DNA of 64,000 nucleotides, taken from CAMLJR01 sp964631955 (lineage in GTDB: Bacteria; Pseudomonadota; Gammaproteobacteria; Pseudomonadales; CAMLJR01). The number at the start of each line of letters is the position of its first letter. Within the stretch, counting starts at the first letter, position 1. Shown piece by piece: positions 61,452 to 64,000 of this stretch. A program made the position numbers and the translations under genes. Under the pieces are notes generated by a model. It did no database searches. It saw only the letters and a list, made by a program, of their open reading frames with translations, and had not been told where the DNA came from. The stretch spans positions 1-64,000 of the forward strand of contig CAZWBA010000010.1 in the NCBI GenBank assembly GCA_964631955.1, in the 5' to 3' direction.

Positions 61452-63428
61452 TTACACAGTACCGGTTAATACGCGCGCATCGGCTTTAGCGCTGCGGGCT
61501 ACACGGTAGCGTTTATCGAGGGCAGCGACGATACCGCCCAATCCCATCAATAATCCACCGCCCCAAATCCAGCGTATAAAGGGTTTTAAATGCAAACGCA
61601 CCGCCCAGGCACCGCCGTCGAGAGGCTCGCCGAGCGCGACATAAATATCGCGGAATACACCGGGATCGACATCCGCCTCGGTCATGATCTGATCGCGGCG
61701 CGCGTTGTAGCGGCGTTTTTCCGGATGCAGTTCGGCGATGACTTTGCCGTCGCGAACAATGGAAACCAGACCGCGTTCGGCGATGTAATTCGGCCCGCGC
61801 ACGGACTCGGTGCCTGAAAATAAAATATCGTAGCCGGCGAACTGCACCTGTTCGCCCACACCCATGCGCAAGTCGCGCTCCTGCGTGTAAACGGTGGTGA
61901 GGCCGACACCGATCGTTGAAACCGCAAAACCGAGATGTGCGATGAGCATGCCGTAATACGCGGGCGTCAGTCTTCGCAAACCGTTCGCCACGGTGCTCGC
62001 ATTGCGTAATTTACTGCGCACATCCTGAATCGTCGCGCCGATGACCCACGCCGCGAGACACACGGTCAGGGCCACGCCCCAATGAAACTGCCCGCCGTAG
62101 GCGACGGGAAATATCACGCCGACAAGGACGCTTGCAATCGCCGCGGGCAGCAGACGCCGCGTCACATCGTAAGCGCGATTATTTTTCCAGTGATTACCGG
62201 GACCGATACCGAGAAATACCAGTAACACCGACATGAGCGGCGCGAACACCGCGTCGAAATACGGCGGTCCCACCGAATATTTGCCGAGCTTGAGCGCGTC
62301 GACCGCTAACGGAAACAATGTGCCGCACAAAACGCTCAGCGCAGCGGCGAGCAACACCACATTATTGAACAGCAGAAATATTTCGCGTGAAAGCCAGCCG
62401 TATTGCGCATTGCTGACAACCACCGGCGCGCGCAATGCGTAGAGTGTCAGCGAGCTGCCGATGACGATCGCGAGAAACGCGAGAATGAAAATGCCGCGCG
62501 ACGGATCGGCCGCGAACGAATGCACGGAAGTCAGCACGCCCGAGCGCACCAGAAATGTTCCGAGCAGACTCAGTGAAAACGCAAAGATCGCGAGCAGGAC
62601 CGTCCAGCTTTTGAATGCGCCGCGCTTATCGGTAACGGCGAGCGAATGAATCAGTGCCGTGCCGACGAGCCACGGCATGAACGAGGCATTTTCGACAGGA
62701 TCCCAGAACCACCAGCCGCCCCAGCCCAGCACCGTGTAGGCCCACCAGCTGCCGAGCATGATGCCGAAGGTCAGAAACATCCACGCGATATTGCTCCACG
62801 GCCGCGACCAGCGCGCCCACGCCGCATCGAGCTGGCCGCTCCACAGCGCGGCGATGGCGAACGCAAACGCTACAGAAAATCCGACATAGCCGAAATACAG
62901 CATCGGCGGATGAATCACCATGCCCGGATCCTGCAGCAGCGGATTCAGATCGGAACCCTCGGTCGGCGGATTCGGCAGCAGACGCTCGAACGGGCTCGAT
63001 GTCAGCAGCATGAATAATAAAAATCCCACCGCAATCGCCCCCATCACGGCGAGCACGCGCGCGAGCATATCGAGCGGCAACTGCCGGCTGAACAACGCAA
63101 CAGCAACGGCCCACAACGATAGAATCCAGACCCACAGCAGCAACGACCCTTCGTGCCCGCCCCACACCGCAGCAAATTTATAGAACCACGGCAATTCGGT
63201 GTTCGATTGCGTCGATACGATCACCACCGAAAAATCGTTGGTCAGAAATGCGTGCGCCAGAATCGCGAAGGCGATGCTGAGCATGACGCACAAGCCCACC
63301 GCGAGCGGACGCGCCGACTGCAACAGGATTTCGCTGCGGCGAAACACACCGATGGCGGGAAGCAGTGCGAGCGATAGCGAAAGAAACAGCGCGAGAATGA
63401 GTGCGAAATGGCCGAGTTCTGGAGTCAT
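61452..63428 (-). CDS. ccmF: Heme lyase subunit CcmF
   Basis: This is a 658-residue polytopic membrane protein, the synthetase that ligates heme to apocytochrome c. The WWD domain is GWGGWWFWDPVENASFMPW, and WGGHEGSLLLWVW precedes it. About 14 hydrophobic helices can be counted. Conserved His residues for heme b lie in this region. Length equals the family (about 650). It follows ccmE by 22 bp. Confidence 0.96.
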   Translation of the reverse strand: MTPELGHFALILALFLSLSLALLPAIGVFRRSEILLQSARPLAVGLCVMLSIAFAILAHAFLTNDFSVVIVSTQSNTELPWFYKFAAVWGGHEGSLLLWVWILSLWAVAVALFSRQLPLDMLARVLAVMGAIAVGFLLFMLLTSSPFERLLPNPPTEGSDLNPLLQDPGMVIHPPMLYFGYVGFSVAFAFAIAALWSGQLDAAWARWSRPWSNIAWMFLTFGIMLGSWWAYTVLGWGGWWFWDPVENASFMPWLVGTALIHSLAVTDKRGAFKSWTVLLAIFAFSLSLLGTFLVRSGVLTSVHSFAADPSRGIFILAFLAIVIGSSLTLYALRAPVVVSNAQYGWLSREIFLLFNNVVLLAAALSVLCGTLFPLAVDALKLGKYSVGPPYFDAVFAPLMSVLLVFLGIGPGNHWKNNRAYDVTRRLLPAAIASVLVGVIFPVAYGGQFHWGVALTVCLAAWVIGATIQDVRSKLRNASTVANGLRRLTPAYYGMLIAHLGFAVSTIGVGLTTVYTQERDLRMGVGEQVQFAGYDILFSGTESVRGPNYIAERGLVSIVRDGKVIAELHPEKRRYNARRDQIMTEADVDPGVFRDIYVALGEPLDGGAWAVRLHLKPFIRWIWGGGLLMGLGGIVAALDKRYRVARSAKADARVLTGTV

Positions 63429-63450
63429 GAAAATCCCGGAATACGGCCGT

Positions 63451-63906
63451 TCAATTGACAGCCGCGGAGGATGGAGTTGAAACGGGTGATGGCGCCAGCG
63501 AATCCTTCACTTCCGGCGGCATATAGTTTTCGTCGTGTTTCGCCAGCACTTCATTCGCCTGAAAAACGCTGCTGGCATCGAGCACACCGCTGGCAACGAT
63601 GCCCTGACCTTCGGCAAATAAATCGGGCAGGATGCCGGTGTATTCGACGGTCACCGTTTCCTTGTAATCAGTGATATCGAAACGCACTTTCAGACTTTTC
63701 GGATCGCGCTGCACACTGCCCTGCACCACCATGCCACCCGCGCGAATTTTTTTGCCGACAGGCGCCTTGCCCGCGACGATATCCGCCGGTGGATAAAACA
63801 GATTGATATTTTCGCGCATCGCATACGCGGTCAAACCCACTGCGCTGGCGACGCCGATCAGGACGAGTAAGACGATGAATAAGCGCTGGCGGCGAATCGG
63901 ATGCAT
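63451..63906 (-). CDS. ccmE: Heme chaperone CcmE
   Basis: This is a 151-residue periplasmic heme carrier with an N-terminal anchor (about residues 8-29) and an OB-fold beta barrel. The covalent heme site is LAKHDENYMP with His124 and Tyr128. GSVQRD and FDITDYKETV fit the family. Start ATG 63906, 18 bp after the ccmD stop. Confidence 0.95.
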   Translation of the reverse strand: MHPIRRQRLFIVLLVLIGVASAVGLTAYAMRENINLFYPPADIVAGKAPVGKKIRAGGMVVQGSVQRDPKSLKVRFDITDYKETVTVEYTGILPDLFAEGQGIVASGVLDASSVFQANEVLAKHDENYMPPEVKDSLAPSPVSTPSSAAVN

Positions 63907-63924
63907 AGTCGTTCGTTGATTCGA

Positions 63925-64000
63925 TTACTCAATGGATGCTGCAGACTGCGATTGCGCGCGGGCGGCGCGGCGCTGTTCGCCGGCACGTATTTCCGCCGCA
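63925..64000 (-). CDS. ccmD: CcmD, C-terminal end (cut by window edge)
   Basis: This minus-strand frame enters from the right edge and ends at TAA 63927-63925, giving 24 residues: EIRAGEQRRAARAQ followed by SQSAASIE. A basic, Arg-rich tail of this kind just upstream of ccmE is what CcmD, a very small membrane protein of the heme export complex, has at its C-terminus. Assignment rests on this context. Confidence 0.75.
   Translation of the reverse strand, partial: AAEIRAGEQRRAARAQSQSAASIE

Overview
The window is chromosomal DNA of a gammaproteobacterium. The gene order points to the Pseudomonadales/Cellvibrionales side of the class: sdhCDA divergent from gltA, smc-zipA-ligA in one block, topA next to a DUF6586-type gene, and a complete ccm (System I cytochrome c) operon. 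Coding density is high. I see no rRNA, tRNA, insertion sequence, phage or CRISPR. Nearly everything is housekeeping or common accessory content; a finer taxonomic call is not possible from sequence inspection alone.

Layout. 1-3.3 kb: TCA cycle genes sdhC-sdhD-sdhA (left edge cuts sdhA) divergent from gltA. 3.4-7.3 kb: a secreted FN3/beta-propeller-like lipoprotein facing a ferrous iron uptake operon, feoA-feoB plus a tiny Cys-rich membrane gene, with a Fur-box-like promoter. 7.4-12.9 kb: gabD-type aldehyde dehydrogenase, an atypical csrA paralogue, DUF167, and a PreP-like M16 protease. 13-21.4 kb: pyrD divergent from a six-gene moxR-DUF58-DUF4381-batA-batB/C-batD operon. 21.5-28.3 kb: cysH-like, enoyl-CoA hydratase, DUF6586, topA and small hypotheticals. 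28.5-41.1 kb: usp, uup, slt, MOSC, EAL-like/HDOD, a sensorless histidine kinase with a response regulator carrying a TPR-like output, DUF2059, pyruvate kinase and a SpoU methyltransferase. 41.1-43.4 kb: moaC-moaD-moaE, a small membrane protein and a glyoxalase. 43.4-48.2 kb: an operon for a 2-oxoacid:acceptor oxidoreductase (alpha and beta) with a GltD-like FAD/Fe-S subunit. 48.4-55.3 kb: smc-zipA-ligA. 55.4-59.0 kb: an accessory oxidative module (TetR regulator, [2Fe-2S] ferredoxin, cytochrome P450, membrane sterol-desaturase/fatty-acid-hydroxylase family enzyme). 59.1-64 kb: ccmD(partial)-E-F-G-H-I.

The most interesting signal is in the P450 module. A 15-bp palindrome, GAGAAC-N3-GTTCTC, occurs perfectly in front of the ferredoxin gene and again in front of the hydroxylase gene. 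A degenerate form with GTTTCC as its right half occurs in front of the tetR gene and again just behind the P450 terminator. At the tetR and hydroxylase genes the palindrome sits 2-4 bp downstream of a TTGACA-N17-(-10) promoter, so it would cover the transcription start. This predicts one autoregulated TetR regulon joining a soluble P450 system to a membrane di-iron hydroxylase, with a hydrophobic inducer or substrate that cannot be named from sequence.
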